Positions 7,476 to 15,781 of a stretch of 64,000 nucleotides of DNA are shown here, in pieces. A model generated the notes under the pieces. That model was not told the DNA's origin. It worked only from the letters and a program-made list of their open reading frames with translations, and did not search any database. A program made the position numbers and the translations under genes. Origin of the DNA: Terriglobales bacterium. Its GTDB lineage: Bacteria > Acidobacteriota > Terriglobia > Terriglobales > Acidobacteriaceae. The first letter of the stretch is position 1. Every line of letters begins with the position of its first letter. The stretch covers positions 124,001-188,000 of the forward strand of contig JAOAPE010000012.1 in NCBI GenBank assembly GCA_025462725.1, given 5' to 3'.

Positions 7476-7559
7476 GGCGATGTGGTGAAACTGGCAAACA
7501 CAGTGGCTTGTCATGCCACCCCCCTCAGAAGGTTGTGGGTTCGAGTCCCACCATCGCCA
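7476..7559 (+). tRNA. tRNA gene, Leu-like body (long variable arm) with GUC (Asp) anticodon
   Basis: Acceptor GGCGATG/CATCGCC (seven perfect pairs), discriminator A73; three-bp D-stem GTG/CAC with an 11-base loop containing GG; anticodon stem GTGGC/GCCAC with loop TTGTCAT, anticodon GTC at 7510-7512; 15-base variable arm with a CCT-CAGA-AGG stem; T-arm GTGGG-TTCGAGT-CCCAC. No CCA is encoded. The three-bp D-stem, the AAACTGGCAAA loop, A73 and the long variable arm are leucine-tRNA traits, whereas the anticodon reads Asp codons. Bacterial LeuRS does not read the anticodon (known), so leucylation is possible (inferred). It lies 15 bases after the first tRNA. Confidence 0.82.
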
Positions 7560-7941
7560 AACCAAAATCCGAAACTGAAAATCAGGATCGTGCTCTACAA
7601 AGTTGACGCTCTTGGGGAGGCCTAGTTAGCGGAAGAAATAGTACTCCGCTCATCAAGGGAATTCGGTTCGCAGAGAATTCTACATGCCACCAAGATACTG
7701 TCAACTAAATTGTCGCACAAAAGTTCACGACAATTTGCTCATTAAGATGCTTAGTACCAAGGCGAGATTTACCTATTTCTGATCTTCCATTCTTGTATTC
7801 GCCTTCCATTCGCCCCACAACTTGGTGCTCCTCTGCGGCATCCTTAGCTATATAGCGCACGTTGCCGACACTACTCCAAATTCTCCTTCCCGGGGTAGGA
7901 GTCGGCAGCGCGCGGCTTGGCATAATCAGGAGAGGTGATTC
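7560..7941. other. Intergenic region after the tRNA pair
   Basis: 382 bases with no supported gene. A weak imperfect hairpin, AGCGGA...TCCGCT at 7628-7650, could end the tRNA transcript but has no T-tract. The two GAATTC sites near 7660 and 7675 look incidental. A minus-strand reading frame ending at 7705 lacks a ribosome-binding site and was not accepted. Confidence 0.5.
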
Positions 7942-8079
7942 ATGAAAATCGTAATGTGTCCGCAATCTAATTGTGACAATGGTTTCTTGCCCAACGGTTC
8001 CATGTGCCCGCTGTGTGGCGGTTTTGGTCAAGTACTAGTAGACGGGAACCAGACAAAGAAAATTCCGCAGCAACAATAA
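7942..8079 (+). CDS. Small zinc-ribbon-like protein, 45 residues
   Basis: ATG at 7942 is preceded by AGGAGAGGTGATTC, a strong ribosome-binding site. The product has two cysteine clusters, CPQSNCDNG and CPLCGGFG, separated by ten residues, resembling a half DnaJ-type cysteine-rich domain (C-x-x-C-x-G-x-G pattern, one pair widened to C-x4-C). The tail is short and polar and ends QQQ. No larger domain is present. It stands alone between the tRNA pair and a convergent tiny gene. Function unknown; a zinc-binding adaptor or chaperone-like role is only inferred from the cysteines. Confidence 0.62.
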   Translation: MKIVMCPQSNCDNGFLPNGSMCPLCGGFGQVLVDGNQTKKIPQQQ

Positions 8080-8090
8080 TTCACTGACTA

Positions 8091-8195
8091 CTACTTCTTG
8101 GGGGCTTTCTTGGAATCAGCCTTCTTGGTTCGCGGTTGCGGTTTTGTAGCGATCATCTGCTTTAGAACCGCGTCGAACTTTTCCTTGTCATTCAT
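8091..8195 (-). CDS. Small lysine-rich protein, 34 residues
   Basis: From ATG 8193-8195 the product begins MNDKEKFDAVLKQMIATKP and ends in a lysine-rich tail (KKADSKKAPKK). It resembles short bacterial proteins with an F-x-x-x-L-x-x-M-x-x-x-P core of unknown function. A GAAGAGAA purine stretch lies upstream. A longer in-frame extension to 8318 exists but looks like non-coding sequence. Convergent with the zinc-ribbon gene, 11 bases apart. Moderate support only. Confidence 0.42.
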   Translation of the reverse strand: MNDKEKFDAVLKQMIATKPQPRTKKADSKKAPKK

Positions 8196-8277
8196 GGTGT
8201 TCTCTTCGCTGCGACAGAGTGCCGACTTACGCATTCCAACTATGATGCTTCGATGGGCTGATAAATACAACCCCATA

Positions 8278-9213
8278 TCAGTCGAGGACGGCAGATGCCG
8301 CCCCAGCCAACTCCTCATCTTTGAGCTTTCTTCTGCTGGTTAGAACTTCCCCAAACAATACGGATGACAATTCATCCACGGGCGTCACAGCGGCAATCCC
8401 AAAATTGATTTTGTCTAGTTCATCAGCAAAGGCTGAACTAGCTATTCCCGGCTCTGAATGCTCCCAATGGCCACGAATAACTCCAATCAGAATCAAAAAC
8501 CACTGCGTTAAGTTCACTGATCCGTCAGGGGAAACTCTATCTGGACCCAAGAAGGCGAATACGGGAGATCCACTCAATCCACCGATGGATCGGGCTTCGA
8601 TAAGATACGCGTGATAGCTAAGACCAACCTTGGAATCGGTTAGTCTCTCAGACGGCATAGCAGCTATTTCCCCAAATCTAACAATGGGGAGATTTTTTTG
8701 CTTTCCAGCGTGTTGCGAAAATAATCCCGCAATCACCGCATGGTCGCCGATTCCAATCTTGTGTCGCGTCATCTTCTCGGCATCGGCCAACATTGTGCTG
8801 GAAAGAACCTTATAGTCGTGGATGGTGCTATTTGGTATGAATGGCAACACGGCAACATCAGAAGCTGGATCGTCGGGATAAAGCCATTCCGCTCCAGCCC
8901 CAACCTCGACGAACTCGCACCCACCACTCTTTAAATTCAGGCGAACATATACGCTGCCAGTTTCCAACGCTTTGACTATGCAATGTTTGGCGGTTACCAA
9001 ATAGCCGTATTGAGTGCTTGGGTTTGTGTCACTAGTGATCCCTACAAGAAATCCCGTCCCCCTCAGCTGGATTTCTTCTACTTCGCCGCCAGACTTCCTA
9101 GCACCGATGTAAACAACGCAATGTAAGATTTCGTCAGGGATTCGCATCTGTAAATTAGAAGGATCGCCGTAAACAGCGCGAGGCACACCGCCAAGCCTGC
9201 TGTCATAGTACAC
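8278..9213 (-). CDS. Stand-alone trypsin-like serine protease domain protein
   Basis: 311 residues with a chymotrypsin-fold signature: RGTGFLVGI, YLVTAKHCIV carrying the catalytic His near residue 77, DPASDVAVLPF with the Asp near 119, and GGLSGSPVFAFLG with the nucleophile Ser near 216. No signal peptide, membrane helix or PDZ domain is visible, so it is probably cytoplasmic, unlike DegP/HtrA proteins. The start is a GTG at 9211-9213; a later ATG (MRIPDEILHC) would remove 22 residues and still keep the domain. It sits alone in a low-G+C accessory stretch. Such isolated domains can be effectors in defence systems, but no partner gene is seen here. Confidence 0.8.
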   Translation of the reverse strand: MYYDSRLGGVPRAVYGDPSNLQMRIPDEILHCVVYIGARKSGGEVEEIQLRGTGFLVGITSDTNPSTQYGYLVTAKHCIVKALETGSVYVRLNLKSGGCEFVEVGAGAEWLYPDDPASDVAVLPFIPNSTIHDYKVLSSTMLADAEKMTRHKIGIGDHAVIAGLFSQHAGKQKNLPIVRFGEIAAMPSERLTDSKVGLSYHAYLIEARSIGGLSGSPVFAFLGPDRVSPDGSVNLTQWFLILIGVIRGHWEHSEPGIASSAFADELDKINFGIAAVTPVDELSSVLFGEVLTSRRKLKDEELAGAASAVLD

Positions 9214-9588
9214 ACTGTGATTTTTGGGGCTTGGAGGAAACGGATTACTATTCGTGTTAACCCTCGCCTTTATTTCACCTTAGGCTACGCAAACGTAACC
9301 CGCCTGTGAATATCTAATTTATGGTATGTTACTGAAACAAAAGATAGTTACTGGTTCTGCGTCAAAGTGATAATTGCGCCCTTAAACCACTGATTGCAAT
9401 AGACCAGGGGGAAGGGGGAGGGGGTCCCCAGGAACGTATCACACCTGTCGCCCAAACCAAGGAATGAACTGCGTTCTTTCGCGACTTGTTTTCTCTCTAA
9501 AGTCGTCATTCTGGCTATCTTAGCCCTGCGGGAGGGGGTAGGCCGTATACTTTCCACGCTTCCGAAATCTCGCACGCAAGGATCGCCC
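9214..9588. other. Intergenic region with G-run motif
   Basis: 375 bases separating the protease gene from the divergent M61 peptidase. It holds three runs of five G at 9407-9411, 9414-9418 and 9420-9424, followed by TCCCC. A second G-rich string GCGGGAGGGGG lies at 9528-9538 and a TATACT -10-like hexamer at 9546-9551. No gene seen. Confidence 0.5.
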
Positions 9589-11463
9589 ATGCGCTCTCGT
9601 TTCACTCTTCTCGTTCTGCTCTTGCTTCCCGCACTCGCCTCAGCGCAAATAAAACTTTCCGTCGATGCCACAGAAGTCTCGCGCCGCATCCTGCATGCTC
9701 GTGTTGTGATCCCCGCAAAGCCCGGCCCCATGACGCTGGTTTATCCAAAGTGGATTCCCGGCGAGCACGGGCCCACAGGTCCCATTACTGACGTTGCCGG
9801 CATGAAGTTCACCGCTGGAGGCGCCGTGATTCCGTGGCAGCGCGATCCAGTGGACATGTACGCGATCCACTTGCAGGTTCCTGCCGGGGCGACGGAAGTC
9901 CAAGCGCAGTTCGATTGCCTCGGCAACAACGAGAAAGCCGGATTCTTCCTCTCACCCTCAACCAGTACCGAGTTGACCACGATCAATTGGAATCAAGTTC
10001 TGCTTTACGTTGAAGGACAAGCCACCGACACGGTCACCTTCACCGCTTCACTCTCGCTGCCCGCAGGATGGAAATTCGGCACCGCGCTTCCGATGAAAAC
10101 GCAGACGCCGCACTCCATAGAATTCGAAACCGTTAATCTCACCACGCTCGTGGATTCTCCGGTCGTCGCCGGCGCGCACTTCCGTGAGATTAAATTAACT
10201 CCCGCCGGCGAATCCCGCCCACACTTCATGGAAATCGCCGCCGACAGCGATGCCGCGCTTTCAATTCCGGAAGACTGGCTTGCCGCTTACAGCCACTTGG
10301 TGGAGCAGACCGGATCGCTTTTCGGTGCGCGACATTACAACAACTACCGATACCTCGTGAATCTTCACGGCACTTACATGAACGGCCTTGAGCACCATCA
10401 ATCCAGCGACAACCGCCTGCCCGAATTCGGATTGGTGCATCCGCAGTATCGCTCAGTCTACGGATATCTCCTCGCGCACGAAATGACGCACTCTTGGAAT
10501 GGCAAGTATCGCCGACCCGCAGGTCTCGCTACTGCGAACTATCAGGAGCCGATGAAAGGTGAATTGCTCTGGGTCTATGAAGGGCTGACCAATCATCTTG
10601 GATATCTGCTCGCGGCACGCAGCGGCATTTGGACGCAAGCTATCTATCGCGACGAACTCGCCGAGATCGCCAGCCGCGCCGAGTACCGCTCCGGACGCTC
10701 ATGGCGCCCGCTCGTCGATACCACAGTCGCCGCACAGCTGCTTTACAACGCGCCCGAAGAATGGGGCAACTGGCGCCGCGCTGTTGACTTTTATCAAGAA
10801 GGAACTCTGATCTGGCTTGAGGCAGACACGATTATCCGCAAGCAAACGAATGGAGCAAAGTCGCTCGATAATTTCTGTCGCAGTTTCTACGGTGGGGAAT
10901 CGAGTGCGCCGAAAGTCGTTGCCTACACTCTCGACGATATTGTCTCCGCATTGAATTCCGTTACGCCTTACGACTGGCGAACATTCCTTAATCAGCGCGT
11001 TTACCAAGTTGCTCCGCAAGCTCCCCTCGGCGGAATCACCGGTAGCGGATGGAAACTTGCCTATCGCGAAGATCCTTCTCAACTCGCACTCGATCGCGAA
11101 AAGGTAACGCAGCAACTCGAGATGGGGCCTTCTCTCGGTATGTTGATCGACATCTCGCCAGAAAACGACGGCCAAGTGATCGACGTCGTCGCCGACGGCC
11201 CGGCAGCAAAAGCTGGAATCGGCCCCGTCATGAAGATCGTTAGCGTGAACGGACAAAAATATTCAGCTGACCAGCTTCGCCTAGCAGTCAAGGCAGCAAA
11301 GCAGCCAAACAGCAATATCGAAGTGACCGTGTTCAATGGCCAATATGCGCGCACGTATCGGATCGACTACCACGGTGGCGAACGCTATCCGCATCTCGAG
11401 CGCGATGCCTCACAACCAGACATGTTGACGAAGATTGCGAGTCCGCTGCCAGTAGCAAAGTAA
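9589..11463 (+). CDS. Secreted M61-family metallopeptidase with PDZ domain
   Basis: 624 residues. A signal peptide of about 20 residues (MRSRFTLLVLLLLPALASAQ) directs export. The beta-rich N-terminal region carries the M61 pattern of G-x-HGP and a WIPGEHG motif near residue 53. The zinc site HEMTH is at residues 297-301 with the downstream glutamate in WVYEGLTNHLG near 331. A PDZ domain occupies about 520-600 (GMLIDISPENDG...VADGPAAKAGIGPVMKIVSVNG). M61 enzymes are glycyl/alanyl aminopeptidases; here periplasmic peptide turnover is likely. Length and domain order match the family. It stands alone, converging on the beta-propeller gene with a shared terminator between. Confidence 0.93.
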   Translation: MRSRFTLLVLLLLPALASAQIKLSVDATEVSRRILHARVVIPAKPGPMTLVYPKWIPGEHGPTGPITDVAGMKFTAGGAVIPWQRDPVDMYAIHLQVPAGATEVQAQFDCLGNNEKAGFFLSPSTSTELTTINWNQVLLYVEGQATDTVTFTASLSLPAGWKFGTALPMKTQTPHSIEFETVNLTTLVDSPVVAGAHFREIKLTPAGESRPHFMEIAADSDAALSIPEDWLAAYSHLVEQTGSLFGARHYNNYRYLVNLHGTYMNGLEHHQSSDNRLPEFGLVHPQYRSVYGYLLAHEMTHSWNGKYRRPAGLATANYQEPMKGELLWVYEGLTNHLGYLLAARSGIWTQAIYRDELAEIASRAEYRSGRSWRPLVDTTVAAQLLYNAPEEWGNWRRAVDFYQEGTLIWLEADTIIRKQTNGAKSLDNFCRSFYGGESSAPKVVAYTLDDIVSALNSVTPYDWRTFLNQRVYQVAPQAPLGGITGSGWKLAYREDPSQLALDREKVTQQLEMGPSLGMLIDISPENDGQVIDVVADGPAAKAGIGPVMKIVSVNGQKYSADQLRLAVKAAKQPNSNIEVTVFNGQYARTYRIDYHGGERYPHLERDASQPDMLTKIASPLPVAK

Positions 11464-11479
11464 GTTTGAGCAAGAAAAA

Positions 11480-11524
11480 ACGGAGAACACCGAAAACCAA
11501 AGTTGGTTTCCCTGTGTTCTCCGT
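11480..11524. terminator. Bidirectional terminator between convergent genes
   Basis: ACGGAGAACAC at 11480-11490 pairs perfectly with GTGTTCTCCGT at 11514-11524. A nested AAACCA/TGGTTT arm lies inside. It sits 16 bases past the M61 stop and 25 bases past the stop of the convergent gene. The plus strand has no clean T-tract; the minus strand runs into TTTTTTCTTG. Confidence 0.65.
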
Positions 11525-11549
11525 GCTCTCTGTGGTGAAAAGCTTCTTG

Positions 11550-13862
11550 TTACTTGATTACGATTTTTGCGATGCCCACGTTATCGAACCGGTCGAACAC
11601 TCGCACAACGATCACATGTTCATTGCTGAGAAGAATGGGATCAGGTTGAGTCGTGGAAATCTGAGTTTCAGTTTCAGTCGCGCCCAGATTCTCCCGCTTG
11701 CCTTTCACTTTGTTGCTCGGCTCGGGATTTGGTAATTGTTGCGGAAGCGCAGTATTGAAGTCGTAAGCTTCCATCAAGGAATCTGAGAGTTGGCCGACAG
11801 GTTCAACAAATTGCCACTCGCCGGCATCAACAGAGAACTCGGCCCGCTTGATGGCAGAAAATGTATCGCGTGAACTGAAGCTGATGTGCAGGACACCGCC
11901 ATCGATCTTTGCATTCAGTCCATCAACGCGCGGTGCAGTGCTGTCCACTTCAAATCGCCCGCTTTCTTTCGAATCAAGCAGCGCTTCATCAGGCGAATGT
12001 GAAGGAGCATCACTGGCGACCACTTTCACGGTGTATCCGCCATCGGGAAGAAGTCCAGCATCCCAGGAGTAGAACTTGTCAGTGATCTTGTCTTTCAAAA
12101 GTTTCCAACGCGTTTCGCCATCGCCTTTGTAATAGAGCGCGAAGACGAGGTCATCATCATTGTCGTCACGAGCCGACCATCGCACAGCGATTGATCCTCG
12201 ATCACGCTGTGCAGGAACAGGATTATCGAATCGTGGCTGTGATGAAGGATTGCTGCTTTGCGCGCCGAGTCCGACCATCACTGTGTCCGACTGGGATCGC
12301 GTTCCGCTGTTGCTATTGAACTTCGCGCCGGTTTGCACCGCGACTTCGTCAATGACAGGAGCAACGTTTTTGGAGCGATAGTTAATCTTTACGTTTTCAA
12401 GTCTTGCAGATGCTTTCGCAGGCATCACGATCTTCCACTGGATAAATCGCGCGGGAGGAGCTTCGATCTTCGCGTCTTTGCTTAGATCGACTTTCTTCCA
12501 CGCACTCCAATTGCGATCTGGATTATCAACATTGCCGCTGCGAGTGAAGAACTCGAAATCGCCGCTGGCGCGCACTTCCGCTCGGCCCCAGCGCGAGAAG
12601 ATATGCGCATCGTAAACATCGCTCTCGAACGTGCCTTCGGAATCTGCAGCAGCGCTGAGCCGGAAGACTTTTCCGAGATTGCTCGAGACTGCATACAGCG
12701 CATGATTCGGAGCGCTTGCAAATCCGGTGATCTGGTTCGCGCTTGCTTTGAGCAGATCGGAATAAGATCCGTCTTTCTCCACGGCCACGATTCGTCCCTT
12801 GTTGCCGGTTCCTGCGAGCAAGCGTCCACGCGCGTCAAACGCCAGCGCGTAAATTACATCGTCTTTGCTGGTCCAAAGGCGCTTTGGTGAACCATCTGAC
12901 GCAAGCATGTAGATTTCTGATCCACCGGTTTGAGTCGAACCTCCAAAGTTCGGCGCCGACGCAGGATTGCTTCCACCTTGTCCCGCAGGCGGAGTGAATA
13001 CAAGCTGCGAAAGTATCGAAGGTGCAGGATTGTCGTTCCTCTTTTGTCCGACACCTGCTACGTAAATATTTCCTGCTGCGTCAAGCGCAAGCGCGGTAAT
13101 TTCTTTCTTCGGAGCGCTGTAAAGAACGAAACCTTCGCCCGCAGCATTGATGCGATACACCAATCCGCTGCCGTCAGAGCCGGCAATCACGTTTCCATTA
13201 TTGTCAAAGGCAAGTGTTCGGATATGCGCTTCATCGCTCTTGAAAAAGACCGAACTCTCACCCGATTTCGTTACACGGAATATTTCGCCGCGATCTCCGG
13301 TTCCGACATACAAACGACCATCGGCGTCGAAGCCCATCGTCCAAATGTATTTCGTCTTAGGATCAAAGAAAACGCTGGAGCTGTAGTTCGGGTCAACTGT
13401 GACCATATTCGTGTCTTTCGCTACATCTGCCTTCTTCTCTTTGCTGGCGACCGCACCTTTGGTGATCTTGTAAACCTTGCCATCCGGAGACGTCGCTGCA
13501 TAGACATTGCCTTCTTTGTCCAAGGCGAGCGCTTGCACTTGCAACTCTTTCGGCTCAAAGATTGTCGTGGCGGTTCCGTCTGCGCTTACTTTGTAGACTC
13601 GCGCCGGCGAACCCGTTCCGATGTAGATAGATCCATCGCCCGCGGAAACCACTGACCAGATGTATGTAGAAGGCGAAGTGTGGATCGCCTTGAACGCAGG
13701 GGCCAACTCGAGCGAGCCGTCGCTGCGGATGGCAATCCCCTTTGCCGTTCCTTTGGAGAAGTCATCGTAAGTTTTTTGTTGCCAGGTCTGAGTGCCTTCA
13801 CCGAACGACGGGCATGCAAACAGCAGGAGCGAAATGGGAAGTAGAAGCTTTGTGAATTTCAT
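11550..13862 (-). CDS. Secreted beta-propeller protein with C-terminal Ig-like region
   Basis: 770 residues. Signal peptide MKFTKLLLPISLLLFACPSF. Residues about 55-410 hold at least six repeats of the form DGSIYIGTG, EGNVYAATS, DGRLYVGTG, NGNVIAGSD, AGNIYVAGV and RGRLLAGTG, a pattern of NHL/WD-like beta-propeller blades. The region from about 430 on is beta-rich and contains an Asp-rich WSARDDNDDDLVFALYY stretch, compatible with fibronectin- or Ig-like modules. No catalytic motif is evident; a scaffold or ligand-binding role is inferred. It follows the S55 peptidase gene by 44 bases on the same strand, so the pair is probably one transcript. Confidence 0.8.
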   Translation of the reverse strand: MKFTKLLLPISLLLFACPSFGEGTQTWQQKTYDDFSKGTAKGIAIRSDGSLELAPAFKAIHTSPSTYIWSVVSAGDGSIYIGTGSPARVYKVSADGTATTIFEPKELQVQALALDKEGNVYAATSPDGKVYKITKGAVASKEKKADVAKDTNMVTVDPNYSSSVFFDPKTKYIWTMGFDADGRLYVGTGDRGEIFRVTKSGESSVFFKSDEAHIRTLAFDNNGNVIAGSDGSGLVYRINAAGEGFVLYSAPKKEITALALDAAGNIYVAGVGQKRNDNPAPSILSQLVFTPPAGQGGSNPASAPNFGGSTQTGGSEIYMLASDGSPKRLWTSKDDVIYALAFDARGRLLAGTGNKGRIVAVEKDGSYSDLLKASANQITGFASAPNHALYAVSSNLGKVFRLSAAADSEGTFESDVYDAHIFSRWGRAEVRASGDFEFFTRSGNVDNPDRNWSAWKKVDLSKDAKIEAPPARFIQWKIVMPAKASARLENVKINYRSKNVAPVIDEVAVQTGAKFNSNSGTRSQSDTVMVGLGAQSSNPSSQPRFDNPVPAQRDRGSIAVRWSARDDNDDDLVFALYYKGDGETRWKLLKDKITDKFYSWDAGLLPDGGYTVKVVASDAPSHSPDEALLDSKESGRFEVDSTAPRVDGLNAKIDGGVLHISFSSRDTFSAIKRAEFSVDAGEWQFVEPVGQLSDSLMEAYDFNTALPQQLPNPEPSNKVKGKRENLGATETETQISTTQPDPILLSNEHVIVVRVFDRFDNVGIAKIVIK

Positions 13863-13906
13863 TTGGTTCTTTCAGTTTCCGTTCGGCGGACTAGAATTCG
13901 CGCCGA

Positions 13907-15781
13907 CTATTTGATTGTCAGGGTGATTACCTGCGAGCCTGCGACAACGAAGTCCAGCGGCGTTGAGGATTCATCCACCGCAGATTCGCCAGAGACGATC
14001 ATGTCCTGTGTGCCGCGCATTCCATCCATCACGTTCATCACGGAAAGCGGCAATCCGGGCATCACTTTGTCTTCCACCATCGCCTGCGGGTTCGATTGCA
14101 ACACAGAAACATAGAGCCGATCGTTCGTTCGCTCTTTGTTAAGAGAAGCAATCGTGGCGTTCAGGTCGAGCTTGCGGGCAAACTGACCTGGCGACCGGCG
14201 GGATTTATCGAGCGTGTCTCCATCGCTGATGAGGATGCGCACATTTCCTTTCGGAGTCGTCGTAGGAATCCGTACCGGGATCTGCTTCACAATGCGTTCG
14301 CCACGGAACGGTCGCAACACCACTTCAACCATGATCTGGTCGCCGGGACGCGCTTCGGTCATGTCAGTGCGTGCCGCTTCAATCCGCGCCCAGCGTCGCT
14401 CTCGGATGAGGTCAAGGTCGATCTGTACACCTTTGATATCGGGAGTCTGGTAAGAGTTCTCGTAGATGCGTCCGAAGCGATCGCCCACAGACATCGCCAC
14501 TGAAACTGAGGTGGGCTGGGCATCCGCGGGCGCAAACATGTTCTGCATCTGCACCGTCGGGAAGCCCTGCACAGAAATCTTACCCTCCATGCGATAGCTG
14601 GAATCTTCGCCGTACTCATTCAAACCCTGAAGCGCGTTGAAGATCGTGCTCATCATCACCACTGGAGTGAGCTTTGGATTGTTCAACATCTCATAGTGAA
14701 ATTGTTTCGGCTTCGATCCGCCGCGCACATTCAGGGTGACGGGAATCATCTGTGAATCCGCACCGAACTTTCCCATGATGCCTGTGTGCCGATCTTGAAC
14801 AAATGATCCAATCGTCTCAGTGCTTGCCGCGATCTTGAAAGCATTTAGCGGTGAGGGAAGCGTCGCCAAGACGGTAGACTTCGTCATCGGCATCTCGACT
14901 TTTCCGAACTGGAAGAGCGGATGTCCGCACGCGAGCAGTCGCTCAGCGTCCATGTAGGTGACGGTGCAAGTCGCGGCGATGTCCATGTCACCGCGAACGA
15001 GAACGATTCCCACCGAAGAACCCGGCTCGATTGCCTCCGGCTGCACTGCATTGCTTACCGAACCTGCGCCAAGTACCGGCATGATCCCCGCAGAGACGAA
15101 TTGCGGCATGAAGCGCTTTACTGCTTCGTCGCTGAATCCGCTGAATACGAGTGGTGCAGCAATGGGTGTCATGTAACTGGCGAGCTGTGTTAAATCACCG
15201 GCTTTCGCATCGGGATTGCCGCCGCTAATCGAAGTGCGGCTTGTTTCTGTTTCCGGGCGAGTCGGTGCAAACACGCTCTGTGGCGGAGCGCTGCGATCAA
15301 GCTCATTGATCTCGAGCATGTCTTCAATCGGAGTAATGCCCGCGATTGGTTCCTTTGAAAATGAGCCGATGCGAAATGCCAGCGCGCCAATGAGTTTGCC
15401 GTCAATGTAAACGGGACTCCCACTCATTCCAGCGACCACGCCGGTAAACTCCACTTTGGTTCCATGAAGGCGTGCGAGGATCATGTCACTCTTCGGTCCG
15501 TTCATGTTGTGGAGAACGCCGAGTATCTCCACTTCCATGGCCTCCGGCTTTGTGCCTTCAAACACTGTGTAAGCGACGCCGCGCATGCCCAGCTTCACTT
15601 CTTCGAGAGGCATGATCCGCGTTGGAGCCGCGCTGCTCTTGTGAGGCTCCGGCGACTTTGCTACCTCGGCAGGTTTTTTGTCTTTGGCAATCGGTGTCTT
15701 GTCGTCTGCGAATGTGAACGAATTGGACAGACAGAGAACCAGCAGAAGGGATGCAACACGGAAGGAAACAGCAATTCTCAT
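13907..15781 (-). CDS. SpoIVB-type (S55) serine peptidase domain protein
   Basis: 624 residues from ATG 15779-15781. The start was set where a clear signal peptide begins (MRIAVSFRVASLLLVLCLSN), rather than 15 codons upstream. The S55 domain starts near residue 60 with MPLEEVKLGMRGVAYTVFEG, and the putative nucleophile is in VVAGMSGSPVYIDGKLIG near residue 120, with a TYMDAERLLACGHPLFQFG block further on. In Bacillus SpoIVB activates sigma-K processing during sporulation. There is no reason to infer sporulation here, and large S55 proteins of this kind occur in Acidobacteriota. The C-terminal half is beta-rich and unassigned. Likely periplasmic; substrate unknown. Confidence 0.87.
   Translation of the reverse strand: MRIAVSFRVASLLLVLCLSNSFTFADDKTPIAKDKKPAEVAKSPEPHKSSAAPTRIMPLEEVKLGMRGVAYTVFEGTKPEAMEVEILGVLHNMNGPKSDMILARLHGTKVEFTGVVAGMSGSPVYIDGKLIGALAFRIGSFSKEPIAGITPIEDMLEINELDRSAPPQSVFAPTRPETETSRTSISGGNPDAKAGDLTQLASYMTPIAAPLVFSGFSDEAVKRFMPQFVSAGIMPVLGAGSVSNAVQPEAIEPGSSVGIVLVRGDMDIAATCTVTYMDAERLLACGHPLFQFGKVEMPMTKSTVLATLPSPLNAFKIAASTETIGSFVQDRHTGIMGKFGADSQMIPVTLNVRGGSKPKQFHYEMLNNPKLTPVVMMSTIFNALQGLNEYGEDSSYRMEGKISVQGFPTVQMQNMFAPADAQPTSVSVAMSVGDRFGRIYENSYQTPDIKGVQIDLDLIRERRWARIEAARTDMTEARPGDQIMVEVVLRPFRGERIVKQIPVRIPTTTPKGNVRILISDGDTLDKSRRSPGQFARKLDLNATIASLNKERTNDRLYVSVLQSNPQAMVEDKVMPGLPLSVMNVMDGMRGTQDMIVSGESAVDESSTPLDFVVAGSQVITLTIK

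Noticed and set aside
7398-7625. Plus-strand 75-codon reading frame
   Set aside because: It runs straight through both tRNA genes; the apparent protein is translated tRNA sequence.
7705-8031. Minus-strand reading frame of 108 codons (or 72 from an internal ATG)
   Set aside because: No ribosome-binding site, overlaps the better-supported zinc-ribbon gene, and has no recognisable features.
9348-9731. Minus-strand reading frame covering the G-run region
   Set aside because: It overlaps the M61 signal peptide and the promoter region and has Arg/Ser-rich shadow composition.
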